A DNA stretch of 64,000 nucleotides from Diphasiastrum complanatum. Its lineage: Eukaryota; Streptophyta; Lycopodiopsida; Lycopodiales; Lycopodiaceae. Position 1 is the stretch's first letter, and each line of letters starts with the position of its first letter. The DNA is taken from positions 19,410,279 to 19,474,278 of the forward strand of contig CM055108.1 of assembly GCA_029204225.1 (NCBI GenBank), read 5' to 3'. Below the pieces are notes generated by a model, which did no database searches, had not been told where the DNA came from, and saw nothing but the letters and a program-made list of their open reading frames with translations. Of this stretch, positions 53,291-64,000 are shown in pieces. Both the position numbers and the translations under genes were made by a program.

Positions 53291-54066
53291 TGCTGGGGAA
53301 TGCTTAGAAAATTTCCTCGGTGCGTGCACTACCGGTTAACAGACACAAGAATAAGTTAAGAGTTTGATTGCACGGTGGTTGCGGAAGCAAAGAGCAGAAA
53401 ATCAAACAAAGCAATCAGAAAGTCGGACAAGAAGATGTAGTAACTTAAACATACGATATTGACAAGAACTATGAACGCAAAATACAATAATTCATTCAGA
53501 TTAATGTAGGAATACACGTCAGTTTGATGCTACGAGCACAAGACAATAGCGGACGAAACCGCGTGCTCAAGAAGCTAACTCCGCTCTATAAAAGCTATGA
53601 GCTTATTACTAACAATCTGTCTGAAGAAAGAATCGATGCATGAAAGCATCTACAATGTCTGTCTCATTAACTACATACATCATCAATAATTGATTACAAT
53701 GATCAACTATATACAATTTACATTTGTGCAGATGTATGTACAAAAGAATGTTGTAGAAAAGAATGGCGTGAAGTTCGTTGTGTCGTCAGGAGGAGATCGT
53801 GGCCGACTGCTATCATTGTCAAGTTAGTTTTATAGTACAGGAAGCGAACGTGAGGAGGTTCGATAAATCAAACTTTTTCGATATGCAGGGTCTACCCGAT
53901 AAGTTGTCCAACTCTGACAAGTCAGGTTACTTCAATGAGTCGGACTGCCATTCTCTTCTTGTCTTCAGTTATAGACGACTGTGCGCAACAATGCATGTAA
54001 TGTTGCAGCAATGAATGGAACTAGATTAATATGGGATTTAGGAGAGTAGAGGAGGTAAATCCAACA
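53291..54066 (-). repeat. 3' LTR (776 bases) of the nested copia
   Basis: On the minus strand TAAGAGGTT (polypurine tract) precedes TGTTGGATTTACC at 54066; the other end is TGCTGGGGAATGC at 53291 on the plus strand. Bases 53291-53654 match the partial 5' LTR at 57732-58104, including TCCGCAACCACCGTGCAATC-like and TAGCATCAAACTGACGTGT-like blocks on the minus strand. Confidence 0.85.
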
Positions 54067-54069
54067 AAC

Positions 54070-55480
54070 CTCTTAATCTGATTCGTGAATGCTTTGATCT
54101 GTAGACTAAGAAATACACAAAATTTGTTGTATGCATCAATGCTCAATGCTTTGGTAAATACATTTGCAATCATGTCCTGCATTCGACAGTACGTTAAGCT
54201 TATCTCTCTGTCAAGAATCTTGCCCCTGACATAGTGATATCGAATCTCAATGTGCTTACTCCTAGAAATCTAGGGTTGGTTGATAAGACAATGGCACTTT
54301 GATTATCACATAATATGATTGTCGAGGTGTACTGATTCAAACTAATGTCTAATAGTAAATTTCTCAACCAAAATGCTTCTTTAATAGATTGAGAAGCAGC
54401 AATATACTTTGCTTCTATAGATGAAAGAGCAATAGAGGTTTGCATACCACTATTCCAAGATATAGGACCGTTGTTCAAGAAGAATGTAAATCCAGATGTG
54501 GACTTACAATCATCTACATCTCCTCCCCAGCTTGCATCGGAATATCCACTGAGTCAATGAAGATTGTCGTTATCGACTTCTCCATAGCAAATGCACTGGT
54601 CCGTTGTAGCTCAAATGTATCTCATGACTCTTATTAGAGTCTTCCAATGGGTAATGTCAGATTATCCATGAATTGGCCGAGTGAGCTAATTGCAAAGGTG
54701 ATATCAGGTCTTATACAAGCCATTGCATACATGAGAGATCCAAGTATCGATTGATAAGGACACTCTCTCATATGCTCCTCTTTCTGCTTGGTCTGAGGAG
54801 TGACTGGTCCTTCGACAATCGCAAGCCTGGATCCATCAATGAGTGAGTTGATTTACAATTAATCAGATTATATATGATAAGAATGTTGTGAAGATACCTT
54901 TGTTGAGTAATAAATATCAGTTGTCTCACTTTGTCTCTATGTATTTGAAAGCCCAGATAGAAGTGAGCTTCACCCTGATCGGTCATATCAAATTAGACAA
55001 CATCTGTTTAGCATTCTTTACCAGACTGGTATTGTTGTTGAAGTGCAACGTATCATCAACATACAAGGTGATGATAATGAAGGATTGTTGCACTAACTTG
55101 AAGTATACATTAGAATCAACAGTGCTTGGTCGGAAGCCATGTTGGATGAGGAATGTGTTGATCCTCTAAAACCAAGCTCTGGCTGATTGCTTCAAGCCAT
55201 AAAGTGCCTTATGGAGCTTACGGACATGATGCTTCATACCTTCGAGAACGTATCCTTCAGACTGGAGCATATAGATGTCTTCTTCGATGACTCTGTTCAG
55301 ATAGGTTGTTTGTACATCGAGTTGATGTACTTCGAGGTCAGTTGCTGTAGCATACAATAGGAGGGCTCGGATCGATGAATGCTTGACTACTGGATTGAAC
55401 GTCTCGTTGTAGTTGATGTTAGAGATCTGAACGAATCCTCGTGCTACCAGTCAGACCTTCCTTCGATCAATCACTCCATT
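54070..55480 (-). pseudogene. Nested copia reverse transcriptase and RNase H
   Basis: Minus-strand frames give VHQLDVQTTYLNRVIEED, GYVLEGMKHHVRKLHKALYG, and a catalytic block around YVDDTLHF near 55050. YLGFQIHRDK, QRYLHNIL, GPISWNSGMQTSIALSS, IEAKYIAASQSIKEAFWLRN and IILCDNQSAIVLSTNPRF follow. Stops and shifts occur near 55160, 54990, 54760 and 54480. Confidence 0.85.
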
Positions 55481-55866
55481 AGTGTTGTACTTGATCTTAA
55501 AGACCCACTTGCAATTGATAATATTGCAGCCAGCAAGAGCTTTGACTAATGACCAAGTCTGGTTCTTGATTAAAGAGGAATACTCTTTGTCCATCATTTC
55601 TTTTCAGAGATCGGAGTCTGGTTGGCTAAGTGCCTCTTTGACAATTGTCGGTTCCTGCATTAAAAGATAGACAAACTTAGGAGTATACCTTGTGGGTTGT
55701 GTGCGCACTCAGGTTGATCTTCTTGGAGGAAGTAGTGTTGGCTCCATTCCTTGAATTTGCTGTTGTTGATTATAAGCAACATCTTCTTCTAAATCGTTGT
55801 CGTAGAGTTGATCGACTATCGGCACACTTGAGCCAGAGGCTCAAATTGTCGTGTCAAAGGCAGGTG

Positions 55867-56478
55867 TCAAAGGTTCACATGGAACTTTATCCTTGCCTTT
55901 TTAAACTGATCCTCGATAAAGACTGTATCTTTACTGAACAAAATCTGCTGGGTATGGAGGTCGTACAACTTGTAGGTGTTGTTAGAGGAAGTGTATCCGA
56001 TAAGAATGGTCTTGAAACTTTGGAAGTCAAATTTCTTCCTTGTCTCCTTCAGGATCTGCACGTAGGCGATGCATCCGAATACTTGAAGGTTCTTCAATAA
56101 AGGCTTAGAGGTTGTCCAAACTTTCGTGTGGTGTTTTGCTTGAGAGGGCCTTTGTCGAACATCTGTTCTGCATGTAAGCTGTAGTGGAGACAGCTTCAGC
56201 CTCAAAGCTCTTTGGCAAAGATGTGTGTGCCAGCATGCACTTGGCTGACTCAACAATGGTATGATTCTTCCTCTTGGCTAAGCCATTCGACTGAGACGAA
56301 TAAGGAGTGATAAATACCTTGGCTCTAGCAGTACTCCTTGAATTTCGTAGAGATGTATTCTCCACCATTGTCAGACCTCACGGCTTTAATTGTCTCACCA
56401 GTCTCTTTCTATGCATGCTTCTTGAAGATTCTGAAGTAATTGAAAGCTTCTAATTTCTTCTTGATAAAATAAATCCAC
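55867..56478 (-). pseudogene. Nested copia integrase, truncated at an inversion junction
   Basis: On the minus strand it starts abruptly with GWIYFIKKKLEAFNYFRIFK. It continues through an AVRSDNGGEYIS block, NGLAKRKNHTIVESAKCML, VSTTAYMQNRCSTKAL, KVWTTSKPLLKNLQVFGCIA and FKTILIGYTSSNNTYKLYDL. The first integrase aspartate region and the GAG-pre-integrase part are missing; the sequence changes at about 56478 to an oppositely oriented gag. Confidence 0.85.
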
Positions 56479-57420
56479 CCGAAGCCGACGATACTGCAAT
56501 CTCCCGATGGAAGCTGAAGGATGGCAAAGCTTTTGCACTGATCATCCTCAAGATATCAGACATGCAAATCGGCCATGTGTCTGAAGCTCAGACTTCCAAG
56601 AAAGTTTGGGACATCTTGAGCACCTTGTACAAAGTGCGAGATATAGCTTCCAATCTACATCTCAGGAAGAAATTTTACTCCCTCAAGATGACAAACGATG
56701 ATTCCCTGCAAAATCACATCAATCAGTTTAAGAACCTATTGAAACAAATGGTCACTGTCGGATCAGTCATAGACGATCAAAATGTAGTAATGACATTGCT
56801 TTCAAGCTTGTCAATCTCATACGACAGCTGGGTGATGATCATCACAACACACCCGAAACTGACTCTTTTCAAGAGACATCACAATGCTATTGCAGGAAGA
56901 CACTCGAAGGAATGAAGCCTCCAGTTGCTCGACTGTCAACTCTCACTCCTTATACACCAACAGAGGCTCGACTAAGTAGCAGAAAAAAGGCTCAAAACCA
57001 TCGAAGCAAAATCAGAAGTCGACACAACATCAAGGGCAGTCGAATCAGCCGACAAAAAAAAAGCTGTTTGGCAAATATTGCAAGCGTTTCAACCACAAGA
57101 TACAAGACTATCGCATACTACAAGCAAAGAACGGCAGCAAGGGATAGTCGAATCAAGTGGCAAATGTAGTTGTAGAAACACCACAACCGATTCATGATGC
57201 CTTCATGACAAACCGTCAAGAAGCATCCAACAACAGCTCCTGGTTTTTTAATTCCGGAGTCACACAACACATGACCAGCCATATCGGCTATTTCGAGTCC
57301 TATACGTCTTACAATACCAAGAGATATGTTCACCTGGTGGGTGACAATAGCACACAAGCTATCAAAGGTGAAGGTACAGTAAGATTAAGCTTTGCAAATG
57401 ATCAATCTAAGTTGCACTTG
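56479..57420 (+). pseudogene. Inverted gag-protease segment inside the nested copia
   Basis: Plus-strand frames give EADDTAISRWKLKDGKAFAL, KVWDILSTLYKVRD, LRKKFYSLKMTNDDSLQNHI and LLSSLSISYDSW (copia gag). After a shift come a zinc-knuckle remnant (CKYCKRFNHKIQDYR) and WFFNSGVTQHMTSHIGYF (protease, with the catalytic Asp replaced by Asn). All of this runs opposite to the element carrying it. The gag start that should precede EADDTAISRW lies on the minus strand just across the junction at 57421-57530. Confidence 0.85.
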
Positions 57421-57530
57421 TAACATCGTCATACAACTCCTTGGCCATTAGCACAGTTCTCATCTTAAGATGGTAGTTGGCTCCATCAAGCTTGTCCATA
57501 ATAGGACTGGCTTTCCCTTGGAAATCCATG
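57421..57530 (-). pseudogene. Nested copia gag start
   Basis: The minus strand reads MDFQGKASPIMDKLDGANYH (allowing one uncertain base), HLKMRTVLMAKELYDDV, the usual opening of copia gag. It stops at the inversion junction. Confidence 0.75.
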
Positions 57531-57718
57531 TGGAAGATTAGTTTAAGTGATAGTAACAACTATTAGTAACTTAAGAATGAAAAACTAATGCAACTTACAG
57601 AACAAGAAAATAGTTATTCTATCGGCTAATAGAATTTGGTTTTGTGGGAGGCTTATCAGGCTATAGAAATAGCTCTGATATAAAATCGCTTAAGATATTA
57701 GATATTTTCTGATATCAA

Positions 57719-57731
57719 GGCTCTGATACCA
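57719..57731 (-). other. Primer-binding site of the nested copia
   Basis: The reverse complement is TGGTATCAGAGCC, directly abutting the LTR terminus ...TTTTTAACA. Confidence 0.92.
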
Positions 57732-58104
57732 TGTTAAAAAATGCTTAGAAAATTCCCTCGGTGCGTGCACTACCGGTTAATAGTAGGCGAACACAAGAAT
57801 AAGTTAAGAGTTTGATTGCGTGGTGGTTGCGGAAGCAAAGAGCAGACAATGGGACAAAACAATCAGAAAGTCAGATAGGAAGACGTAGTAACTTAAACAT
57901 ACAGTATTGACAAGAACTCTAAATGCAAAAGACAGTAATTGATTCAGATTAATATGTAGGAATACACGTTAGTTTGATGCTACGAGCACAAGACAATAGC
58001 GGGCGAAACCGCGTACTCAAGAAACTAACTCCGTTCTTTAAAAGCTATGAGTTTATTACTGACAATCCGTCTAAAGAAAGAATCGATGAATGAAAGCATC
58101 TACA
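57732..58104 (-). repeat. 5' LTR of the nested copia, lacking its first half
   Basis: 373 bases matching 53291-53654 with scattered differences. The match ends at TCTACA (58104), where the interrupted plus-strand copia resumes. The missing part corresponds to the U3 promoter end, about 400 bases of the 776-base LTR. Confidence 0.85.
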
Positions 58105-58385
58105 AGCACCATCACATTTTGATCGACCAAATGTTCGTAGATCCTCACGGATCCGAACAGTTCCTGAGAAGTATACACCTCAATCTTTCTAGACTTCGTC
58201 AAAAGAACCAGAGACCCTAGCCAAAGCAATTAACTCCAAGGATGTTGTGAAGTGGCAAGAAGCTATGAAAAGCGAGCACAATTCACTTTTGAGAACCAAA
58301 ACTGGACATTGGTCGACTTCCCCACTCACAAGAGAGTCATCGACAACAAGTAGATCTTCAAGAAGAATATCAACTTTGATGGGCT
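58105..58385 (+). pseudogene. Right half of the interrupted copia (reverse transcriptase start)
   Basis: Plus-strand frames read APSHFDRPNVRRSSRIRTVP, EPETLAKAINSKDVVKWQEA, AMKSEHNSL, then after a shift ENQNWTLVDFPTHKRVIDNK and IFKKNINFDG. This is the segment that follows integrase in copia pol, so it continues the element ending at 53290. The match stops at about 58385. Confidence 0.85.
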
Positions 58386-58596
58386 AAGGCATATGAATTG
58401 AAATAATCTTCATTTCTCAAAAGTGACAATCAATGGAAATCCAATGTAAAGGTATGATGCTCATATCTTTTCTTAGAAATGGAATCTGAAAATATGGTGG
58501 AGATATTCTCAATGATATAGTGCATTCTAACTCTTACATACTTTTGAAGATACTATTGAATAACTGTTGGGGGACCCTCGAAGGACTCACTCTAAG

Positions 58597-59150
58597 AAAA
58601 CGTCAAACCTCACAATGATAATTACTTTCCATTGAATGAATTTTTGAAAACAAAATGCTCAACCTAGAATCAAAGGAATAGCATAGAACCTCTACATATC
58701 ACATCACTTCACACTCATCATATAGAATGTTACCTCATGCAATCTTTCAAGAGTGAAATGACATAAAGCATGATACTTGATTAAGTGAAATCCTCAACTC
58801 TTGGAGACTCTTAATCAACATGAGTACCTCTCAAGATGGATCCAAAACTGCTAACTCTCAAAAATACCAACTCCCAAATTAGCAACTCATAACAAACCCT
58901 AACATGGAGTGATTCCCAAAAGTACCAACTGGAGTGGGCTCCTTCTTATAGTAAATTCCAATGGATCCCTTTCACAATGCCACCTTGCCATTCTTCATGC
59001 CCTTCAAGCCCTTTCCGCCATTTGTGCCCATCCCATTGGATAGTACACCTAGTGGCCTCATAAGAAAGCGAAAAAATCCAAGATGTCATTTTTGTCAAAA
59101 GCTAGGGAGGTCATTCAAAGCTCCCCCTGTTGTACACCTAGAAGCCCCAA
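58597..59150. repeat. Left copy of a direct repeat flanking the Penelope-like element
   Basis: It shares long blocks with 62989-63480: CCTCACAATGATAATT, GGAATAGCATAGAACCTCTA, ACATATCACATCACTTCACA, TGCAATCTTTCAAGAGTGAA, AACTCCCAAATTAGCAACTC and GTGGGCTCCTTCTTATAGT. The first 300 bases are about 90% alike; the last part diverges. 58386-58596 has no match. Confidence 0.8.
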
Positions 59151-59832
59151 ATGTCAATGGTTAGTGGGTGTACCTCTCAAGTTTTTAGCCTCCAAGGTTT
59201 TGGCATTTATTACCCAAATTTGAGTAAGGCCCTTTCTAAACCCCTATTTTTTAATAGGTGGCCCTCATTTTTCTTGGCCCTCTATTTGACTGGATAGCGT
59301 GTATGGCCCGACCCGGTCCTCGGTTTTTGCCCGCTAAATTTTTTCTGACGGCTCTTTCTCTGAAGTTGACTTTTTCAACACTGATGACTAGGGCTCCCAC
59401 GACAAACCGGTTTCCCTGAAAAATACACCGAGTGATCATATATCAGTAACAAAATGGACTCAGTACATGGTGAGATTTTAGCACGATGTCGGCTATGTTT
59501 TTACAATTGGCCATTTCTTTTAAAAAGTCGTAAAATATTTATAAACCATTTCTAAGGTCGCAAAATTTGCTCTAGCCTCATTTAGGACAGGCTGGGACCC
59601 AGTTCTAGATAGATCGGCACTTTTTGCTCGGTCTTACAAAACTTTACAATAATTTTTTTTTTTACGGTTCTTAAGACCATTACAATCTATTTCTTATCGT
59701 GTCTAGCCACTAGGAGCAAGCTAGAACCCAAAACATAGACAGATTTATGCCAATTTTTTCTAATAACCGGGTTTTACATGCTTTCTTAATGAAGGTATCA
59801 TAGTCGTTACAACAGTGCATAGCAACAATAAC
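59151..59832. other. Unrecognised spacer next to the Penelope-like element
   Basis: Non-coding, with a T-run at about 59650. A CTGATGA word at 59381 lacks the rest of a hammerhead ribozyme core. Confidence 0.35.
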
Positions 59833-61440
59833 CTATGAGATGATCACTTTGTATGAGCTGAAAAAAGGCCTATTGGATGAAAGATGTATAAACTGGAAGT
59901 ATGTAAATGGCAGCTCTTTTCTCTTATCATATTGTTTCATGTGAAAAGTCCCTGAAATAGGATCAAATGTAGTAGTAATATTTAGAAAATTCACAGTTTT
60001 TTTCTTGATACCTTCATTTCTTATAGTTAAGTATTCAAGTGGGTAAATCCAGATAGGGTTATCGTTGGTACGTGGTTGCTCCTTGTCAAGAAACAACAAG
60101 GCGTTCGGATTATTTATAAAACATATATCATCTATGTATCGAAAGGTATTCTTGAACGACTGTAGATAATTCAATTCAGCAAGCCTGGCTAATCTTTTCA
60201 TAAATTGTAATTCATAAATATGCCAATTACACCACGTAGGAGAACAGGAGAAACCCATGGGTATCCCATATACCTGCCTCGAGGTCTTATTTTTCAATCT
60301 AACTATACAGTTGTCAATTAATGCATCATTCCATTGGCATGTTTGCATCTTATCAATACAAGTCCATTTCTTTGTAGATTTGTTTTTCCATTTCCATTTG
60401 AATTCACCATAACGTGATTGCCATTTGTATGCAAGCAAATCATTCTTAGTGTATTTGAAGGAATATATAATTACGTATTATCATCTTTAAACCATCTTGG
60501 CCATTTAGAGAGATGTTTTCATAACGGCTATAAATATTGGTAGACCACATGGATGTGATTTTTCTTGGACCATTAAGGTAGAATTCAGTGGAAGAGTTGC
60601 TTTGTCAGAATAAGTTAGTATCCACATTTAGGATCATCTTGTACGTATTTGCCTTAAGGCCTGATCCCTCCATGAGGAGCGGAGTCGGCATACCAAGAGC
60701 TCTGTAAGAAATGTGGCATTGGTAATCCATCTGAAAGAATTATTATGTGCTTTATAGGAACATAGTAGGATTTTTTCGAGTAGATTTTCTGGTATATTTT
60801 TTGTAAAGGTTTGTCTTGTGATTTCATTGCGTTGTTGATAGTATTATTTTTTTCATTTGGAAAAGGGACGAAATCTGGACTGGATAGTCTATCTAAAGCC
60901 AGTTTTTTAACAAATTAACACCATTAATTACATTCATCTGTTGTATCTTTTAACTTTCTACCAGTTAGACGACGTGCATGTAATCATTTGATTTTCTTTA
61001 GAAAATTAGTAACAGTAGACTTGCAAAGAAGAGCATGTTCAAAAATTGTATCATCATCAATAGTTTGATATACATGTAACAACTTAGCTAATCTCAACCA
61101 TCTCTGATATATTTTAATGGCAACTTCATTTATGTTTGATTGTCGAATTGGGATATGATTAAGTCCTTTATTCAAATTGTTTCTTAAAGACTTGTTATTC
61201 ACAATGTTGGTATCCATAGAAACCACATGCCCAAAATTCATAGAAACAAAATCCTTGAAGCATTTGGTAGTCGAACAAATACAAGATGGAAAATCATCAA
61301 TATCGAATTCACAAAAGACTTGAAGAGATTTGTACCATTCATGTTTCATATGTGGAAAATAAGTCCAACCAAAAACAATTTGCTCAAACGTATCATCAAT
61401 GGAACCAAATAAATGAAATAAAGTCTCGGTATACAGCTAT
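59833..61440 (-). pseudogene. Penelope-like element (PLE) reverse transcriptase remnant
   Basis: On the minus strand, 61440-60984 gives a WTYFPH-like block, MKHEWYKSLQVF, DFPSCICSTTKCFKDF, FGHVVSMDTNIVNNKSLRNN and KGLNHIPIRQSNINE. This matches the region before the RT in PLE proteins, with its C-x-C, H-V, D-x-N-I and LR...KG-HIP signature. After a decayed 0.5 kb, one 201-codon frame (60438-59833) carries VYGIPMGFSCSPTWCNWHIY, FRYIDDICFINNP, NPIWIYPLEYL, TVNFLNITTTF and YDKRKELPFTYFQF, with FIHLSSNRPF near its end. YIDD is the RT catalytic box, and the long run after it is characteristic of PLEs rather than copia, gypsy or LINEs. I see no GIY-YIG endonuclease, so the element is truncated or endonuclease-deficient. 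Confidence 0.75.
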
Positions 61441-62988
61441 TTAAACATTTATACTATCAAGACATCTATTGTGGTAATATAAATGTAAAAAAATCTTCCA
61501 TTTATCTTTCCTAACCATTGTAAAAATTTAGCTTATATTTGAACTTGATAGTTTGACTCGGAACCAATGATACTTGGCAACTCTTAGCTTGACAAATCTT
61601 GAAGGAAGATTGATTGTCTATTTCACAAATTTCTTGTGAGAAGGATTCTGGTTGTGCGGCACTTTCTTCATCAAGGTCATTGACAAAAATCAACAGATGT
61701 AACAAGAGAGAGAATTCTATAGGAGTAGAAATCTCAAAAGACAAAGCATCGTTTTCTTTTTCAAGCCAAGCAAATATTTCCAGAATATGAGCATTACAAA
61801 ATATGTCCTCTTCCGCAAGATTATCAAGATAATTAGGGAGGTTGATAAAAATGTTCTCAACTATATTCAAAGTGTCCTTGTTTTATATAAAATCCATATA
61901 GATTTTAATCCAATCCAAGGTAGTCATGAAATCTACAAGACAAAAAATTCTATCTTCAGAACTAGCAACATCACATGTAGCTTTATCAAGAGAAACAATA
62001 AGGTTATGAACTTCAATAGCTTTTCTTATACAACATATGATGGTTTGTATAAAAGAGTTCTGAGGACTAAAACATCAAAACAAACCTAAGTTAGCCATAA
62101 AATCCAAATAAAGGTAAAGGTTTGTTACTACCTCAGCCAAAAGATAGTTGGGTTTACATCTAAAAAGATGCAGAGAGAGAGTAAAAATATTTCACATTGT
62201 CTGTCTTGACGAATCAAGACCAAACCCTTTGAACCCTTTTATTTTATAGCATAACAAATAAAAACAAAGTTGTATAAAATCTTGCAGTACAAGGTACCAT
62301 AAAGTGAAGCAAGTTTCAGGATTCACGGATGTTACCTGCAACCGTCCCACAACACAAAATCGCACGAGTTAGTATAGTGGGGAAGACAGGTGTCATAGTT
62401 GGGCATCAGTTGTTATCCATGTCCGAAACAAGCTTCACTACCTTATCAGATTAAATTCAGTTGCATAACATTCATCCAATCTTTTCCAACCACAGTTCAT
62501 TAACTAGCATTATGCTCAACCCTAAGCATGAGACCGTATCAGGGCATCAGCCATTCTAATCAGTCTTAGTGTATATATAGTGTATGAAATTCCAAACCTA
62601 AGTTAATATACATATGAAACTATTATCATTGTTTCAAAAATAGACTAGGTATGGTTCATTCACAACAATAGGTGTCAGGGCAAATCCGTGTCATTCTGAC
62701 CCTTTGGCCTCCATGACGTATCATGTGAGTCTGATTACTCTCAAGCTTGGGCAAATCCATGTCGTTCAAGCTTCAATGAATCACACCCATCTATAGCTCT
62801 AGCTTTCTAACTGCAATCATATTTTATTTATCCAACAGTTCTACACTTCACAATTGCATCATTATATTTTACGTACTGTAAACGTAAAGCAATGGCATTC
62901 CTTATTAATTTCTATGGAAAGTAGTCTTACATTCAAATACCAATCTTTAGAACATGTCTTTCGTGTGAGAATATTAGAACATATCACA
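61441..62988. other. PLE 5' side and dispersed repeat
   Basis: A minus-strand frame of 119 codons (61870-61511) contains an acidic stretch and FKICQAKSCQVSLVPSQ, and could be the PLE N-terminus; I do not recognise it. 62315-62430 matches 13995-14110 directly, and 62670-62710 resembles the reverse complement of 13604-13640. The rest is unassigned. Confidence 0.4.
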
Positions 62989-63480
62989 AAACGTCAACCT
63001 CACAATGATAATTGCTTTCCATCGAAGAAATTTTAAAAAAAAAAAAAAAAAACATTCTCAACCTAGAATTAGAGGAATAGCATAGAACCTCTACATATCA
63101 CATCACTTCACACTCATAATATAGAATGTTACTTTATGCAATCTTTCAAGAGTGAAATGACATAAAGCATGATAATTGATCAAGTGAAACTCTCAACTCT
63201 TGAAGACTCAAAACTACTAACTCTCAGAAATACCAACTCCCAAATTAGCAACTCATAACAAACCATAACATGGAGCAACTCCCAAAAGTACCAACTCTGA
63301 AAAATACCAACTCTTCAAATACAAGGAGTGGGCTCCTTCTTATAGTGAATTCCAACGGATCCCTTTCACAATGACATCTTGCCATTCTTCATGTCCTTTA
63401 AGCCCCATTTGTCCCCACCCTCATTGGATAGTAGACCTAGTGACCTTCATAAGAGAGTGGGAGAGTGGTGCATTCAAAGC
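62989..63480. repeat. Right copy of the direct repeat flanking the Penelope-like element
   Basis: Same order of blocks as 58597-59150, with an A-run near 63036-63051 and a short extra duplication of AAATACCAACTC near 63217-63310. After 63480 similarity is lost; the last 520 bases include a minus-strand 127-codon frame (63978-63595) that I do not recognise. Confidence 0.8.
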
Positions 63481-64000
63481 CCACATGAATGAGCCTCCAT
63501 TTCCATCTTGCCACAAGAAACCATCAAGCCTTGAAAATTCATGAGTAAGTGAGTTCATCCATGATACTAAAGTAGCACCACATGATTCTATAAATCAAGC
63601 AAGTTTTACTAGTCCATCTTCAAGATCTACTTGACACAAGAAAATGACCATGAATTCACCAAAAATTGACAATCTCCAAACATTGGCACTAAGTAGCTCA
63701 ACACTTGAGAACTTAGTCATGGATGAGTGATATAATAAACCTCCAATAGCTTCATTTCCATCAACAAAACCAGCCAAGAATGCTAGTAGAACTCCAATAT
63801 CAAAATGATGCTCACCAATGTAGCTAGTTTTACCATATCTTTTCAATTTGCACACATCCACATGAAATTCTTCAAACATGAGATAAAACAAGTAAAGTAA
63901 ACTTGAAAAACACTTCCTTGCTGTTCCTTTTACCTTACTTAATAACTTGCAAAAACAAATCCATAACATCTTTGCCAATTACCTCTCCTTTGATGCTCTT

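Larger units (their letters stand above)
53291..58104 (-). mobile_element. Copia retrotransposon nested in a plus-strand copia
   Basis: Read on the minus strand from 58104 down: partial 5' LTR, PBS, gag start, an inverted gag-protease block, integrase core, RT, RNase H, polypurine tract, full 3' LTR. All coding parts carry stops and shifts, so it is dead. Possible target duplications are weak: ACCAG precedes 53291 and ACAAG sits at the right edge, one mismatch. The plus-strand copia resumes immediately on the right, so the borders are good to within a few bases. Confidence 0.85.

Noticed and set aside
59381-59420. CTGATGA as the start of a hammerhead ribozyme near the Penelope-like element
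   Set aside because: The required GAAA core and paired stems are not found in the following bases.
61787-62089. Plus-strand 100-codon frame opposite the Penelope-like element
   Set aside because: Antisense to a more plausible element frame and unlike any known protein.

Overview
This is a nuclear segment of a land-plant genome, AT-rich and crowded with decayed retroelements. The plant origin is shown by two spliced plant genes: a hypersensitive-induced-reaction (HIR) band-7/SPFH protein and a CLAVATA1/BAM-type leucine-rich-repeat receptor kinase. It is also shown by copia elements with the standard plant primer-binding site TGGTATCAGAGC. A Penelope-like reverse transcriptase, and a LINE whose C-terminus looks like a restriction-like endonuclease, fit a fern, lycophyte or gymnosperm better than a flowering plant. 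That placement is inference; no single marker fixes the species.

Layout. (1) 36-8911: HIR gene in five exons. Its first intron is 7.3 kb and holds a dead copia element in the opposite direction. (2) 8.9-20.3 kb: mostly unrecognised intergenic DNA with a tRNA-derived SINE-like relic, degenerate tandem repeats, three long CT/GA microsatellites and one isolated primer-binding site. (3) 20.4-21.8 kb: 3' half of a non-LTR retrotransposon, GC-richer than its surroundings. (4) 26.4-28.3 kb: 5' end and gag of a Ty3/gypsy-like element with an unusual repeat-filled leader. (5) 28.6-31.4 kb: a broken, intron-bearing gene of a transposase-like kind that I cannot place. (6) 31.5-34.2 kb: 3' part of another LTR element, with an internally duplicated ORF, a polypurine tract and a full LTR. 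(7) 34.3-40.1 kb: nested minus-strand copia remnants and an inverted partial copy of the 33.4-kb LTR. (8) 40-46 kb: unrecognised DNA and minisatellites. (9) 46386-49733: the receptor kinase, apparently intact. (10) 51.6-58.4 kb: gypsy pol relic, then a plus-strand copia split by a minus-strand copia that itself carries an inverted internal segment. (11) 58.6-64 kb: about 0.5-kb direct repeats around a Penelope-like element relic.

Only the HIR gene and the receptor kinase look functional. Both act at the plasma membrane and both belong to families tied to signalling (HIR in defence, CLV1/BAM in peptide perception and stem-cell control), but nothing here shows that they work together. The rest is a layered record of insertions: element inside element, element inside intron, and short tandem arrays between them. 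Coordinates of decayed elements are approximate unless termini are named.
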